A stretch of DNA of 64,000 nucleotides, from NCBI RefSeq assembly GCF_000143415.4, contig NW_003314352.1, forward strand, positions 446,402 through 510,401, given 5' to 3'. This document shows, in pieces, positions 22,340 through 33,839 of this stretch. The first letter of the stretch is position 1. Each line of letters begins with the position of its first letter. This stretch comes from Selaginella moellendorffii (lineage: Eukaryota; Streptophyta; Lycopodiopsida; Selaginellales; Selaginellaceae). The notes under the pieces were generated by a model. It was not told the DNA's origin. It saw only the letters and a list, made by a program, of their open reading frames with translations, and ran no database searches. A program made the position numbers and the translations under genes.

Positions 22340-23136
22340 CGCCGATAAGTATGACCAACTTCATCACACGCCCAGCAACGAATGTCACGGCCACGACCAC
22401 GTCCTCGCCCTTGTCCTTGGACTCGAGTAGCAGCAGCATCAACCTCCATGGGAACAGGACCATCACTCATAGGAAGTGGAGCTGAAGGACGTGTAGCAAG
22501 AAGTGGAAGAGGCGACGTCTCATAACGTTGTGCCAAGCGAAGAGCATCGTCAAGAGTGGCAGGAGCAAGTGCATGCACAAGTCCGACAAGATCTTGACGA
22601 AGTGCTGGCCACAGCATTCCTAGCTTGATCCGCTCCGACATATTTGGCTCCGCACGAAGCAAAAGACTTCGGAAACGAACGCCAAATTGCATCACCGACT
22701 CAGATGGCCCTTGGCGAAGACGATGCAATTGTTGGAAGGCATCATCACAATCGTCGGCGTGTCCGAAGGCGCGTTTGAAGACGTCCGGAAGAACACTCCA
22801 ATCGCCACGAGTAGCTGCGCTCAATCCATTGTACCACTGCAATGCCGTCCCTTGAAGACATGTGGGGAACTCACGCAAACGTCGAGCATCATCCCAAGAA
22901 TGATATGTGGCAATCACCATGAAGTGATCGAACCAATGGTACACATCATCCCCAGGATTCCCACGAAAGAACTCCGGCCGAACGCGAGGATTGGCACCAA
23001 AAGCAGGAGGAGTTGTACCATGTGCCGTGAACGCCGCCATCAACTGAGTTTGGTTGTTCAATTGCAAGCGCATAGCATCAAGCAATTGAACCAACTGCTG
23101 CTCTAGAGTCAAAGGAGGAGATTGCGGATCGGCCAT
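22204..23136 (-). CDS. Gag protein of the young gypsy element
   Basis: 310 residues. The N-terminal part is helical capsid-like with QWYNGLSAATRGDW; the retrotransposon gag core includes LHRLRQGPSESVMQFGVRF (about 165-183). Basic stretch GQGRGRGRGRDIR precedes a single CCHC zinc knuckle CWACDEVGHTYRRC (C-x2-C-x4-H-x4-C). It starts about 230 bp inside the 5' LTR after a leader with a duplicated GCTAGATCTA-containing segment (about 23,200-23,310). It overlaps pol by 136 nt in a different frame. Forms the virus-like particle in the cytoplasm in this family. Confidence 0.9.
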   Translation of the reverse strand: MADPQSPPLTLEQQLVQLLDAMRLQLNNQTQLMAAFTAHGTTPPAFGANPRVRPEFFRGNPGDDVYHWFDHFMVIATYHSWDDARRLREFPTCLQGTALQWYNGLSAATRGDWSVLPDVFKRAFGHADDCDDAFQQLHRLRQGPSESVMQFGVRFRSLLLRAEPNMSERIKLGMLWPALRQDLVGLVHALAPATLDDALRLAQRYETSPLPLLATRPSAPLPMSDGPVPMEVDAAATRVQGQGRGRGRGRDIRCWACDEVGHTYRRCRRFPDWRPPFPGWRPWRQQRPVGAAAVEGLDTEVHSGNEESRE

Positions 23137-23369
23137 GAAAATGAATGAGAAAGAAAGAGCAAAAGAAGAGAAATGACAAAAAGCTGGAAAGAAATGGTAG
23201 ATCTAGACAATGCAAAAAGCTAGATCTAAACCAAAATCCTGAAAGGAAAGAACAAAAGAAAGGAAATGGAAAAAGCTAGATCTAGACAATGCAAAAGCTA
23301 GATCTAAACCGAAATCCCAAATCCAAGCACTCCCCAGGGACAATCAAAGGTGCCCCTCACCTCCACCAA

Positions 23370-23543
23370 TGCGAGTGCATGGAATATGGAAAGGGAATAC
23401 AGAAATGTGCATATCAATTAACCCAAAAACCCTAGCTTATATACAGGAGCGAGTGGTCCGGATTGAAACCAATCCGACGGCTACCAAAATCCACTACGCT
23501 AATATTAGTATACAGCATCGTAGCCGTACACTTGGCCATCACA
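23370..23543 (-). repeat. 5' LTR of the young gypsy element
   Basis: 174 bp; carries the transcription start in this family. Flanked outside by ATAT. Confidence 0.95.
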
Positions 23544-25005
23544 ATATTAATATTGAAATTTGTGCAACTATAAAAAGTATTAAATATTTATTTAAATATA
23601 TTTATAAATATTATGATTGTGTTACAATTGAAATCCATTCAGCAACCCAACAATCTGATAATATTTTAAATTAGAATGAAATCTCAATTTTTTTAAATAC
23701 ATATTATGTATCTACTCTAGAGCCAAATATAGAGACTCTTTAAATTTAAAATGCATGATCATTCAACCTTTATAATCTATCTTCCTATCCATCTTCCAAA
23801 TTTTTAAGATGTCTATTTTATAGAAAGTTCTGAACAATAACACTTCAAAATGCTACTCAAAATGGTATGATGTTGAAAAAATAGTTTAAATTAAATATAA
23901 ATGACCTAAATGCTAAACAATATATATATCCTGAAATCCTTTTATATTATACATTTAACTCTAATACTCATAATTGGCAAATTCAACATATAAAAAATGT
24001 CATGTCCTGAATGTATTTTATATCGCCATCCAATGTTGAATTATATCGCTTAAATCTTATTTTATTTCATAAAAAAGGTGCTACGTCTTTCAAAGATCTC
24101 AAGACAGTTAATAATATTTATTATGACAAGTTGCAGATGCAATGGGGTTTATAGCTGATGATATTGAATGGGAAAAATGTTTAAAAAATACTTACTTTTT
24201 TATAATATCATCACAATTAAGACAATTATTTGTATTACTTTATATCTTTTGCACTCCAAAAGATCCTTACTTCTTATGGGATAAATTTAAAGACTTCCTT
24301 TGTGAAGATTTCATGCAAAAAAATTCAATTTTTTCATTATGAATATGCTTTACATGATACAAAAATTAAAATGAGAATGCATGGCAAAACTAATCAAAAC
24401 TACCACGTATTTTTTCCCATTTGAAAATTTTGATGATGAAAATATTGTCAACTCAACACAAATATATCAAAATGTTGAACAAAATATTCCTTAATTTAAT
24501 CAAGAACAGTTAAATATTTTTAATGTTATTGATCACCCAATTGAGCATAATCGATACATTTTCATTGATAGCCTTGGTGGTACTAGTAAAATATTCTTCT
24601 TAACACTCTTATAAATATTATGTTGCTAACATAGCTTGGACAGGAATTGCAAATACTTTACTTTATAATGGCCAAACCTCACACACTACTTTTAAATTTT
24701 CTATTCCAATAAATAAAACATCAACTTCTACTATAACTGCTAATAGTGAAGCAGGTAAAAGAATCAAAACTACTAATGTATTGTTATGGGATAAAATAAG
24801 TATAGTTCACATTCATGTATTCACTGTTGTTGATCAAGTGTTGTGAGACCTAAGAAATACATCATTACCTTTTGGTGGCATAATTGTTATCACTAGTGGG
24901 GACTTTAGACAAACACTTTCAGTCATTCCACATGGACATAGGGCACAAATTGTTTCAAGTTTTGTAAAAATGAATAAATTATGGTGATTATTTAGAAAAT
25001 TATCT

Positions 25006-25449
25006 TTGATAAAAAGTATACAACTTACTAAAAGTGATATATTATGGGCTGAATGGCTTCTCAAAGTCGGAAATGGTGAAAATTTTCAAAATTTACCATC
25101 TTTACCTTCTAACTCTATTTTATTACCTTATATACAACTAATTTATTCATTTATTATTAATTTTGTCTACCCTTTAGTACTTGATATTTCAAACCCTTAT
25201 ATTGCAGCCAATCGAGTCATATTTACCCTACTTAACAATGACACATTTGCAATTAACAACACTATTGTCTCTAAATTACAAAATGATACATATATTTACG
25301 AAAACATTGATTTTGTTAACACTAAATATCTTGAAAGTTTTCCAATAGAATTCCTAAATTCTATAACACCTTCTGGTCTCCCACCATATAAACTCTCTCT
25401 CAAACAAGGTGTTATTCTTATCCTCCTAAAGAATTGTCTCCATCAATAG
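25006..25449 (+). pseudogene. Helitron Pif1-like helicase C-terminal fragment
   Basis: The longest surviving open frame of the Helitron (147 codons). It includes SIQLTKSDILWAEWLLKVGNGE and NPYIAANRVIFTLLNNDTFAINN, then LNSITPSGLPPYKLSLKQG, which match the C-terminal helicase region of plant Helitrons. Upstream and downstream parts are in other frames. The paralog in copy D is at 62,072-62,530 on the minus strand. Confidence 0.75.
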
Positions 25450-26059
25450 GACTATGTAACGGCACACTTCTCATCTTGAAAAATGCACTACCAAATGTTT
25501 TAAATTGTGAAATTGTGATGAGGCAATTTAAAGGGACAAAATTTTTTAGCCCATATATCACACTAATAGCATTAAATACAGAAATTCCATTCAAAATGTC
25601 CAAAAGACAATTTCCAATTCATTTGGGTTACTGCTTTAACAATTTTCAAATGCCAAGGACAGACATTTGACCGAGTTGAAGTTTACTTGCCCCACCCAGT
25701 TTTCACTCATGGACAACTTTATGTGGCTTTATCAAAATGCACATCACCACATGGACTTGGAATTAAAATTTAAAACACCACACACAAGGGCCACTTCCTT
25801 CCTCAAAATCCTTTTGTTTTTACAATCAACACTAATATAAAACCTCTTTGTAAACCACCTAACATTTATTGGGTAAGTACTCGTGATTACATAGCATTTC
25901 TCTCTTTCCACTCCCATCTGCATCTGTCCATCCAACGACTATGGTTTTTCTCAGCTTTTGATCGGCACTTCTTTGACATTTTCGAGTTTAGAAACATTTT
26001 TTACCATTATTTGTTCTTCATGAAGAAAAAAAGAATTTGAACAGTGGGACAATAGCATG

Positions 26060-26305
26060 GCTATCTCCACCACATTTGATTCCTCTCTATGACGACAAAA
26101 CTAAGCAAGGATCATCACCTATCCACCTGTGAAGTTCTGGTGGATTCCCAAGAGTGTGCTTGAAAACTTGCAAGGCATCCGTTGGAAAAATAAGACTAAG
26201 GATGATCCAAGAGGAGAAGACTATGTAGCAATAGTTACTAGCTCCAGGTTGTGCAAAGATGAAGAGCATGCCCATATTCCATAATGCCAAAGCTAATAGT
26301 ACCAC
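26060..26305 (-). pseudogene. LRR receptor-like N-terminal fragment, copy B
   Basis: Reads LLALALWNMGMLFIFAQPG, then TDALQVFKHTLGNPPELHRW and IGDDPCLVLSS, followed by a stop where copy D has Trp, then RGIKCGGDS. The stop prevents read-through into any LRR domain. A (CTG)n run (about 26,391-26,411) lies upstream. Confidence 0.45.
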
Positions 26306-27034
26306 TGAGCTTCACAAATTCATAGAAACCTCCATATGATCATTGTTGCTGCCCCTTGAGAGCAAAAAAAAGACCACTTCCAATCTAGCTGCTGCTGCTG
26401 CTGCTGCTGCTTGGGTTGACTAGCATTTCCATTCCAGAGAAGAACCTCAAACCCCTTAGAGAAGAGGGTATCCCAACATCCGCCAATCTAGACGAGCAAA
26501 GCAAAAGGAGAGATACTTACACACTGGTTAGCATTGCATGCAAAGGAAAAGACTAGGAAAATACCAGGACAAGACCCTCTTTTCTCTCATCTCTGTCCTA
26601 TGAAAGAGGCTTTGGTCCAAGTTAAAAGTGATTGGAAGTAATGTTGTGTGGCAGCACCAGAGAGAGAGAGAGAGTCGGATAGAGAGAAATGCTATGTAAT
26701 CATGCCACACCATTGCCAGCTAGGTGGAGAAGGATGGTGTTTAATGGGAGGCCTCCCGTGCTCCCCTTCCTCCCATCCCTCTCTCTCTTTTCATGGTGGC
26801 ACTTCATTGCCTCCCATGCAAAGAGAGGGAGTTTACAAAAATTGAAGTTGCAAAACAAAGAGCCAGAAATATTTGGTGTTAACCTGTTTTCTGAAGCAGT
26901 CATAAATGGCAGTATCCAATGGCATACCAAAACACAAATCAACTTATATGAAACATGCAATATGTATTTAAGAATGTTATAATTTATATACATTAAATAG
27001 AATATACTTGAAAGTTTATAAACTATAAACATCT

Positions 27035-27385
27035 TTATAATTTGATTATTAAAACATTTACAAAACTGTGTATCGGAGCCCCGACGCTGGAGAAGTACGG
27101 GAGTTCCCTCGCTGGGCATAAGTGGAGCCACGGCGAGGCAGCCATGAACAACGACACCAAGTTCTTGGCAGGTGGGAAGAGATTTGAGCGTGTTCTCCCA
27201 TCTTCGCGAAACGATGGAGATGCAACATCACCAGTGAGGTAGAGTGCTATGCACGTGGGAAGATCACGGCCGTCCAGAAGGCCATCCTCTTGGAATCCAG
27301 CGAGTCGGAGACGCCATACATGTCGACCAGCGCAGTGAGTACCAGACTGTCCTGCCTCGATCGTCCAAAGCCCTAAACTTCCCAC
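27035..27385 (-). pseudogene. PPR relic, copy B
   Basis: Counterpart of 59,590-59,900. The minus strand keeps fragments of the LVDMYG-type motif and LFMAASPWLHLCPAREL in different frames. No PPR array is present. Confidence 0.4.
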
Positions 27386-27403
27386 TCTCTCTCTCTCTCC
27401 AAG

Positions 27404-28841
27404 ATGGTGTTGCTGGAGATGTTACAGATTGTGGAGATAATTTTTGCTCTCGATTTTGTATGCACCGAGTGGAATGTCAAGGACGAGCTCCCGGACGATT
27501 TGGACTCTCTCATCCAGGTAAGTTTTTTTAGGTCTTCTTCTCAAGATTTCTTTCCTCGTTCTTGCAGGCTCAGGAAATGGAAGCTGCACAGGAAAAGGTC
27601 TTCCTTTCTCGTTTTCCCCTTCCTTTCCTTTTCTGTTAATGCTCTCTTTTGGCGCAGCACGAATCCTCCCTCGAACAGCTTTGCATCAAACCGCCCGAGC
27701 GGCAGCAAATCCGACGCTGTGACGATGAAAAGGTGGTGGAGCTACAGGAGCTCTCCTGGAAGCCCGAGCTGGGTCAAGGTTCCCATGATCTCGTCTGGTT
27801 TCGTGATTTCTGGCTAACTCTTTTTCTTGTAAACAGGGCTATTCTACCCGGAGTTTGGTGCGCTGGCGGTGGATCATTACCACGATCACGGCCCTCTCGA
27901 TTACCGCAAACATACTTTCCCTAACAGTAAGTTTTTTCGTGATTTCTGAGGGATTGGCTAACTCTTTTCCTAACAGGGCTATTCTACCATGATCGAGTGG
28001 AGCTGCTTGGAAACAAGAGGAAGGCTTACTATGATCACCCGCCTCTTGATCGCCTCAAAGTTACTCTCTGTAACAGTAAGTTTGTTTCTTGATTTGTACG
28101 GGGGATCGGCTAACTCTTTCCCTTGTAAACAGGGCTATTCTACCCGGAGTTTGAGCTGCTCGGAAACAAGAGGAAGGCACCGCCGGTGGTGGATCATTAC
28201 TGTGATCATCCGCCTCTCAATCCCTGGGAACTTACTCTCCCTGACAGTAAGTTTGTTTCGTGATTTCTGTGATCGGCTAACTCTTTTCCTTGTAAACAGG
28301 ACTATTCTACTCGGGGTTTGAGCTGCTTCGAAACAAGATGAAGGCACCAGAGGCGGTGGATCATTACTGTGATCATCCGGCTTTCAAACGCCGGAAACTT
28401 GCTAAGAAGGCAGGGACTCTCCTCTCAGCGAGAACGGGATGATGATGGTGGAAGTGATCAAGCGGCATCCACCTGACTTCGCCAACATGATCCAAGACTA
28501 TCATGGCGTGAGAACGACGCTGGCTCACTACGACTGCCTGACGGATCCCATGTGCCGGACGGGGCTGTTCGGCCAGGCCGTGGAGCTCATCGACACCATG
28601 CCTTTTCAACCGGACTTGGACGACGCTCCTGGTGGCGTGCCAGACTCTCTCGACTCTAGATACGACAAGGCAAAGGTGACGACGGACCCTCACAACGCCT
28701 TCTACCTCACACGTCCGGACTTACAGGCAGGACCGGCTCAACGTCTCGCTCAACTCGATCGGCGGTGCTCCATCGAGACCAGGGATCATATCCAAGCGTG
28801 GGAGATGGCACATTCTCATGCTGCCGCCGTCGATTAGGAGC
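27404..28841 (+). pseudogene. DHPPL-repeat gene, type a, copy B (frameshifted last exon)
   Basis: All seven exons and their splice sites can be read: MVLLEMLQ at 27,404, the short AQEMEAAQEK exon, HESSLEQLCIKPPE, and four repeat exons with LFY...NKRK...DHY...DHPPL. The second repeat exon has lost nine bases in frame (NKRKAYYDHPPL). In the last exon one G is missing in the run after AAGGCAGG (about 28,415), so the frame ends at a TGA near 28,440, about 140 codons early. A protein of about 250 residues lacking the PPR-derived tail is possible. Confidence 0.7.
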
Positions 28842-29157
28842 TCCACAGGCTAAACATCGAGCTGACCATCGAGCAGGGGTGGAAGGTGGACGTGCTGCTG
28901 GGGCTTGTGAGCAAGGTGCCAGGCACGACCATCCAGGCCGTCAAGAACCTCAAGGTTGCCACCACTCTTCTCCAAGACCCGTGCCGAGAAGTATAAGCTT
29001 CTGCAATAGCAGGAAGCCGGCGGCTGGATTGCTTGGTCGCTCCTCCGACTCATACTGGGAACTCTTTGTGATTTTAAAATGCATATATTAGTATTAAAGA
29101 TCTAAGTTCGATCTTCCCTTTTGCTCTCACTAGAATTTACAGTCATTCCATACGATA

Positions 29158-30477
29158 TTAACAGGATTTCAACCACTGAGGTCTTAAGTTAAGAACGCTC
29201 GTAGCAGTAACTGGTGGGAGAAGAGGTCTTGAATTTACCGTGCCACATGAGTGTGTGCCCATGAAGTTGATGAATCTTCCCATGGCTGGAGCATTCTCCC
29301 ACGAGTAGTAGGACTCGTCCAACACCACTCCATTGAAATAATAGTCTGCGCACCACCTTAGAATGTTGATATACGATGACCACATTATCATACTCGTCTC
29401 AACACTAGATTCTAACTTCTTTGATGTCCCTAGTTGCCTCGGCAGATGCAATAGAAATCGCTCCAGCGCTCTCATGTTGACATGCCCATCACAGTTGATT
29501 ATAAACTCCCCTGCCTCGCTGAAAACCTCCATGTACGTTTGCTGGAGCTTGTCGATGCCATTGTTTCGGATTGTGAGCGCCTCCAGGCCGGGCAGGAAAT
29601 CGTTCCCCAGAAGGAAGCACAGGAACACGAGATCCCTCATGGTGGACCGCAGCCGCACGGAGCACGGCTCTTCCATCTGCACCTCGAAATCACGCACGAG
29701 CGTCTCGATGCTGATGAGCTTGTAAATCATCACTCCGTCCTTCGGCGTCTGGCGGACGATGTTGATCTTCCTGGAGAGCGGGCTAGCGAGAGCCAGCATG
29801 ATCAAGTCGGCGTCGCGTCCAACCACGCAGTGGAAGTCGTGGGCGTTGAACGGCAGAGCCCGTATGTGGTTGAAGATCTTGAGCTCGCCCTCCCCGTCCT
29901 CCTCGGACGTGGAAACGATCCACTGGAGCCTCGAGCTAGTCATTGATCTCCTCCAGCGATGATCATATGAACTTGACAGCATCATGCTTGCCACAAATCG
30001 TCGCAGTTCACTCTCCAGCCCGTTCATGAAAGGCGTTCCATGGCGGACCATCGCCATCTTGGCCTTGCGATTGCGTGGGATGAGATCACCTTTCTGAGCT
30101 TTGGTGGAATCGAGCTCATCCTCCGAGGAGGACAAGGAGGAGAGAGAAGCATCGCGATTGTAGCGACACGGCTTCTTGAAGAGCTTGCTGAAGAGCTTGG
30201 GGGTGGGAGGCCTTCCATCCAGGGCTAGGAAGACGAGCTTGGTCGGAGCCACCATGGCGACGAGCTTGCGGAGCGAGTCGAGGAACTCTTGGTAAAAAGT
30301 GGCGAAGGTGGGCGGGCAATCGTGGCTTTCCAGGATGACCCAGATGATGGTGTTGAGGTCCACGTACAAGTTCGCGTTGTCGTAGCGAAGAATATTGTTC
30401 TTGGCACCATCAATCGCGTCCCTCACGCACCGAGGATGCTTGGATACGAGCCAAGCGAAAAACCCAGGAACTCCCAT
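29158..30477 (-). CDS. XRN-like 5'-3' exoribonuclease, nuclease domain only, copy B
   Basis: Intronless 439-residue open frame from MGVPGFFAWL, nearly identical to copy A; an upstream Met at 30,540 would add 21 residues. The metal-binding acids are all present (VDLN, ALDG, GEGELK, RDADLIML, GNDFLPG). It differs from A in the linker after NRD (ASLSS, DSTKAQKGD) and in the C-terminal 90 residues (SSVETSMIMW, AMGRFINFMG). Both open copies end at the same NLRPQWLKSC. Retention of a long open frame in two copies while neighbours decay hints at selection or recency. Confidence 0.78.
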   Translation of the reverse strand: MGVPGFFAWLVSKHPRCVRDAIDGAKNNILRYDNANLYVDLNTIIWVILESHDCPPTFATFYQEFLDSLRKLVAMVAPTKLVFLALDGRPPTPKLFSKLFKKPCRYNRDASLSSLSSSEDELDSTKAQKGDLIPRNRKAKMAMVRHGTPFMNGLESELRRFVASMMLSSSYDHRWRRSMTSSRLQWIVSTSEEDGEGELKIFNHIRALPFNAHDFHCVVGRDADLIMLALASPLSRKINIVRQTPKDGVMIYKLISIETLVRDFEVQMEEPCSVRLRSTMRDLVFLCFLLGNDFLPGLEALTIRNNGIDKLQQTYMEVFSEAGEFIINCDGHVNMRALERFLLHLPRQLGTSKKLESSVETSMIMWSSYINILRWCADYYFNGVVLDESYYSWENAPAMGRFINFMGTHSCGTVNSRPLLPPVTATSVLNLRPQWLKSC

Positions 30478-30639
30478 GATCGATTGGTCTTGCTTGATCG
30501 CTCTTGGAGAGGATGGAAAGTGATAAACCCTCACAAGCATTTTCGCTGTTATATAGTAGCGAGGGAAAAGGTAATTAGTTGTATCTTAGATTAAAATGTG
30601 GTTAGATAAATACTTTTAGCTAGTAAAGTTAATTAAATA

Positions 30640-31720
30640 TATTCCAAAATCTTGAGACCAGTTGCGCTCGTCAATGGGCAGTGAATCTGGAGTTACTCCC
30701 TCAATAGTTTCCATTACGGCTTTGCTTGGCTGAGAAGAAAACACACAGAGTGAGCTTATCCCGTTTTGAGCTCAAAACATACCCAAGGCGTACAGAAGGA
30801 TGGACCATTTCAATCCTGGTTCCTGCAACGCCGGCATTCGTATTTCGGGGTGGCTGTATGTGATCTGCAGTGAGAATGTTTATAGATCAGGAACTATAGA
30901 AGTGTTTTTTTCTTCCTACCAGCATAAACACTCCTTGTGGTCTCAAAATCCTGCAAGCGAGATAAGTCTCTCTTAGCATGTGTAGAACGCCTTCGGCCGG
31001 ATCAACTCCACACTGAAAGAAGGAACGCAAATTGCATTAGACAAGGATGTTTTTGGTGACACAAGCACTTACTAGCATGGCGTCGGCCAGGCCTGAAAAA
31101 CAAAGAGAAAGAAAATGTAAGAGGAGACTCTTGAGAGTAAACTATAACTTTGTTACCTTTGTCAATGACCGCATCAAAGGAACTGTCTTGAAACGCACTC
31201 ATGTCCCGTGAATCTATTGCCACGTCTTAAGTTTCGTCAAGGAAGATATGGCTGGTGCAAAGAAGTAACATCACCAAGCCCAAGGATACAGGATAGCTGA
31301 GGAACGTGAGCATATCTAGCTTTGAAGTTGTCAATCACCACCGAAGATAGATCGGTGTTGACGATTTCCTGGTAGCCATCTTCCACCATATCGTTAGACA
31401 TTGCTGTTTTACATCACTGGAATTAGTATTCTTTTCTATGGCATCGCTCACTGAGATCTTGGTACCTGAATTCCCACACACAGGCATCAAAATCCGGGAA
31501 GGGAAGATTTGTGATTGCTAACGGAAAATCGGCTCGAATCTGGAGTAATTCGAGAACCAATCGAGCGTTGCTCCGCGTGTCTCCCAGTAGCTCTGGCGCT
31601 GGAGGAGCAAGGAAGAAGGCGGGGGTGGCTACAAGCTCCAAATAATTCGAGAATTTCTCCAGGAAATCTCACCGCTGAGAATGGAGGCACCGAGGAGCTG
31701 ATCTTCGCAGAGCACTGGAC
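30640..31720 (-). pseudogene. METTL13-like methyltransferase, copy B (broken)
   Basis: Recognisable exons include IDSRDMSAFQDSSFDAVIDKG (31,120-31,223). The core exon at 31,490-31,620 has an internal deletion: after the acceptor it passes from the APEL-like start directly to WETRGATLDWFSNYSRFE, losing the GGYGEISYWDKRY block that contacts SAM. The last exon is truncated after RNWS. Same general damage as copy A but different lesions, so decay was partly independent. Confidence 0.65.
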
Positions 31721-31823
31721 ATTGATTCGAGAGCATTTGGATCAAACCCTCGATAAACCCCTTAGAATATCCATTACAAACACATTGCTTTTGCTAGAAT
31801 ATTCTCTTGCCAGATTAGGGTTC

Positions 31824-33386
31824 TTAGTACTGAGCGAGAATTCGCTCCTCGATCCTGGGCGACGCCGCGACGATCAGGTCCTTCGCAGGTGGGCACGAAA
31901 TGGTTCCGATCGATTCCTCCAGTGCGATGGGATTGTCCGAGATCTCGCTCCAGATGAATCCGTGTAGCAGGCTGGCGAGGAGGAAGAAGAGGGAGCGCAT
32001 GGCAAGGCCATAGCCGGCGCACATCCTCCTCCCGGCGGAGAATGGGATGATTTGGAAGTGCTGCCCCCCGGGCGAGATGTTGGTCCCCAGGAATCGCTCG
32101 GGCTGGAATTCGTGGGGGCTTGTCCAGTGCGCTGGATCGCGGTTCGCCGCCCAGAGATTGACGAGGAGTTTGCATTTGGCGGGGATTATGGTGCCATGGC
32201 CATCGCCGAGCTCCACGGGGCGGAGGTTGTAGTGGGGCATTCCCAGCGGCACCGCCGGGTGGAGGCGGAGGGCCTCCTTGAGGATCGCCTGGATGAATGG
32301 AAGGTTTTGGAGATCGTGTTCTTCCACCGCGCGCTCCCTCCCGATGATTTGATCCAATTCTTCTTGGGCCTTGCGCATGATCTCGGGTTTACTGATCACT
32401 TCTGCCATGCACCACTCGATCGACTCCATGGAGGTTTTGAATCCGGCACCCACCATATCCTGGAAGAAAGTTCGATCGATCGTCACATCGCAGAGAAGAG
32501 GATCGAGAAGGATGGTGATCACTTACACACAGGAGGCCGATGATCTCTTGGTCCGAGAGCTTGTCACTCTCGTCCAGGGAGATGAGAACATCCACAAAGT
32601 CGCGGCAGACAAACCCATCGCCTGCCGCCTTCTTGCGCTCCTGGTGCTCCCGGACTTGATCGTCGAGCAGCGCCTTGATCCGGGGCATGATCTCGCCCCT
32701 CATCGTGGCGTAGACGCCGTGGAGATCCATCCAGTCGAGCGACGGGATGATCTCGCCGATGTTGAGGTTGATCGCCTGCCCGGCCATGTTGTTGATCGTC
32801 TCCACCACCGGGAGAGACACTCCTCGCTGAAGAGCGTCAGGCACAGCGACCCCGACGTGTATCGGGCGAGGAGGGTCCGCAAGTTCACGGGCTCGCCGCC
32901 CCGTGATCGATCGAGGATGGCGTCCATGGCGGACTGGAGCTGCGATCGGCGGTAGGGGGCGCTGGTGGCGAGCATAGCGTTGCTGAAGAGGTTCGTGGCG
33001 CAGATCTTGCGCATGAGCTTCCACTCGGGCCCCGGTGAGCGGAAGGCCAGGTCGCTCCAGCCGAAGCTGAAGATCCGGAAGAACTCCTCCGACTGGGGGC
33101 GATTGGCGAACTCGGCGTCGTGGATCTTGAGGAAGAACTCGGCGGCGCGAGCGGTGTTGGCGATAACGTATGGAACCATGCCGATCTTGAGGAAGACGAT
33201 GGGGCCGTAGCGATCGGCCAGGCGCGCGAAGTGGCGGTGGAGGGGCTGGCGGAGCGAGAGCAAAGATCCCACCACCGGGAAGGAGATTGGACCGGGCGGG
33301 AGTCTGGACGATCTCCTTGCGAGCAGTGACTTGATGATCGCCGCGGTCGCGAGCAAGCACACGAGGATCGCTATAGTGATTCCCAT
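31824..33386 (-). pseudogene. Cytochrome P450, copy B (single frameshift)
   Basis: About 99% identical to copy A by eye over 1.6 kb: same start, same phase-0 intron, same I-helix VGAGFKTS and heme loop FSAGRRMCAG. One net +2 change near 32,806-32,822 (A: SQECPEVVETINN; B: SEECLSRWW before the frames diverge) breaks exon 1 about 205 codons in. Otherwise no lesion, so inactivation looks very recent; assembly error cannot be excluded. Confidence 0.8.
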
Positions 33387-33495
33387 GAGCCTGGGAGTCG
33401 AAACTTCCTCGCTCAATGAATCACTTCTATACAAACTGTTGCAGCTTTGATTTTACGTAACTATACGTAACTTTTGACTTTGAGAGGAATCATTG

Positions 33496-33759
33496 TCAAT
33501 ATCTATTCAGGAAAATATTTACTCCACTAATTTCATGCCCACGAAAATATCCTTCCACAAGTATCTGTGGCTCGTGATGGGAATGATTCCACAATCTTCC
33601 TCCGCTTGTAAAAAAATGTATCTCTACAGCTTCTTTGCAATCTCCATAGCCTCTTGCTCGATGCCCTTGCCACACACCGCCACACAGTGCCTTGCTCGCG
33701 GCTGTGGGCGCCTCTGGATTGTTGTCTGGAAAATTGACCTCGCTGCTGTATATGCTCAA
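33496..33759 (-). other. Conserved open frame upstream of P450, copy B
   Basis: An 87-codon frame starting MSIYSSEVNFPDNN and containing EIHFFTSGGRLWNHSHHEP. Nearly identical DNA lies at 10,656-10,913. No family recognised. It lies on the P450 strand, upstream of its start. Confidence 0.25.
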
Positions 33760-33839
33760 TGCTCTGAGATAACATCATGGAGCAGGCAGAAACTTCACCA
33801 GACCCTCTACCTTTCTTTTACTAACAAGTTTTCATTTGA

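Larger units (their letters stand above)
18534..23543 (-). mobile_element. Complete, young Ty3/gypsy retrotransposon
   Basis: 5,010 bp on the minus strand, bounded by 174-bp LTRs (18534-18707 and 23370-23543) that differ at one base (18,702 C against 23,538/9 A by my count). A 4-bp ATAT duplication flanks it (18530-18533 and 23544-23547). Removing the element and one ATAT restores a Helitron sequence collinear with the uninterrupted paralog in copy D (about 63,830-63,870). A purine tract (18708-18722) abuts the 3' LTR, and a TGG-starting primer-binding site (about 23,352-23,369) abuts the 5' LTR. Both coding regions are open. No chromodomain is present. Confidence 0.95.
18335..25775 (+). mobile_element. 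Helitron (rolling-circle transposon), degenerate, split by a gypsy insertion
   Basis: Plus-strand fragments match plant Helitron proteins in order. The Helitron-like N domain comes first (18,343-18,533: KGYPKKFNYK, DGYLNYYRLDNG, DNHWVVPYNKYL) and resumes after the gypsy element as SIKYLFKYIYKYYDCVTIEI (23,570-23,640). Then come TSFKDLKTVNNIYYD and SSQLRQLFVLLYIF, a Pif1-type helicase Walker A remnant (FIDSLGGTSK, near 24,565), VITSGDFRQTLSVIPHG, and the C-terminal HGQLYVALSKCTSPHGLGIKI (end about 25,770). Many stops and frameshifts show it is dead. The 5' end is truncated against the DHPPL relic. No CTRR/hairpin 3' end was identified with confidence. Confidence 0.85.
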
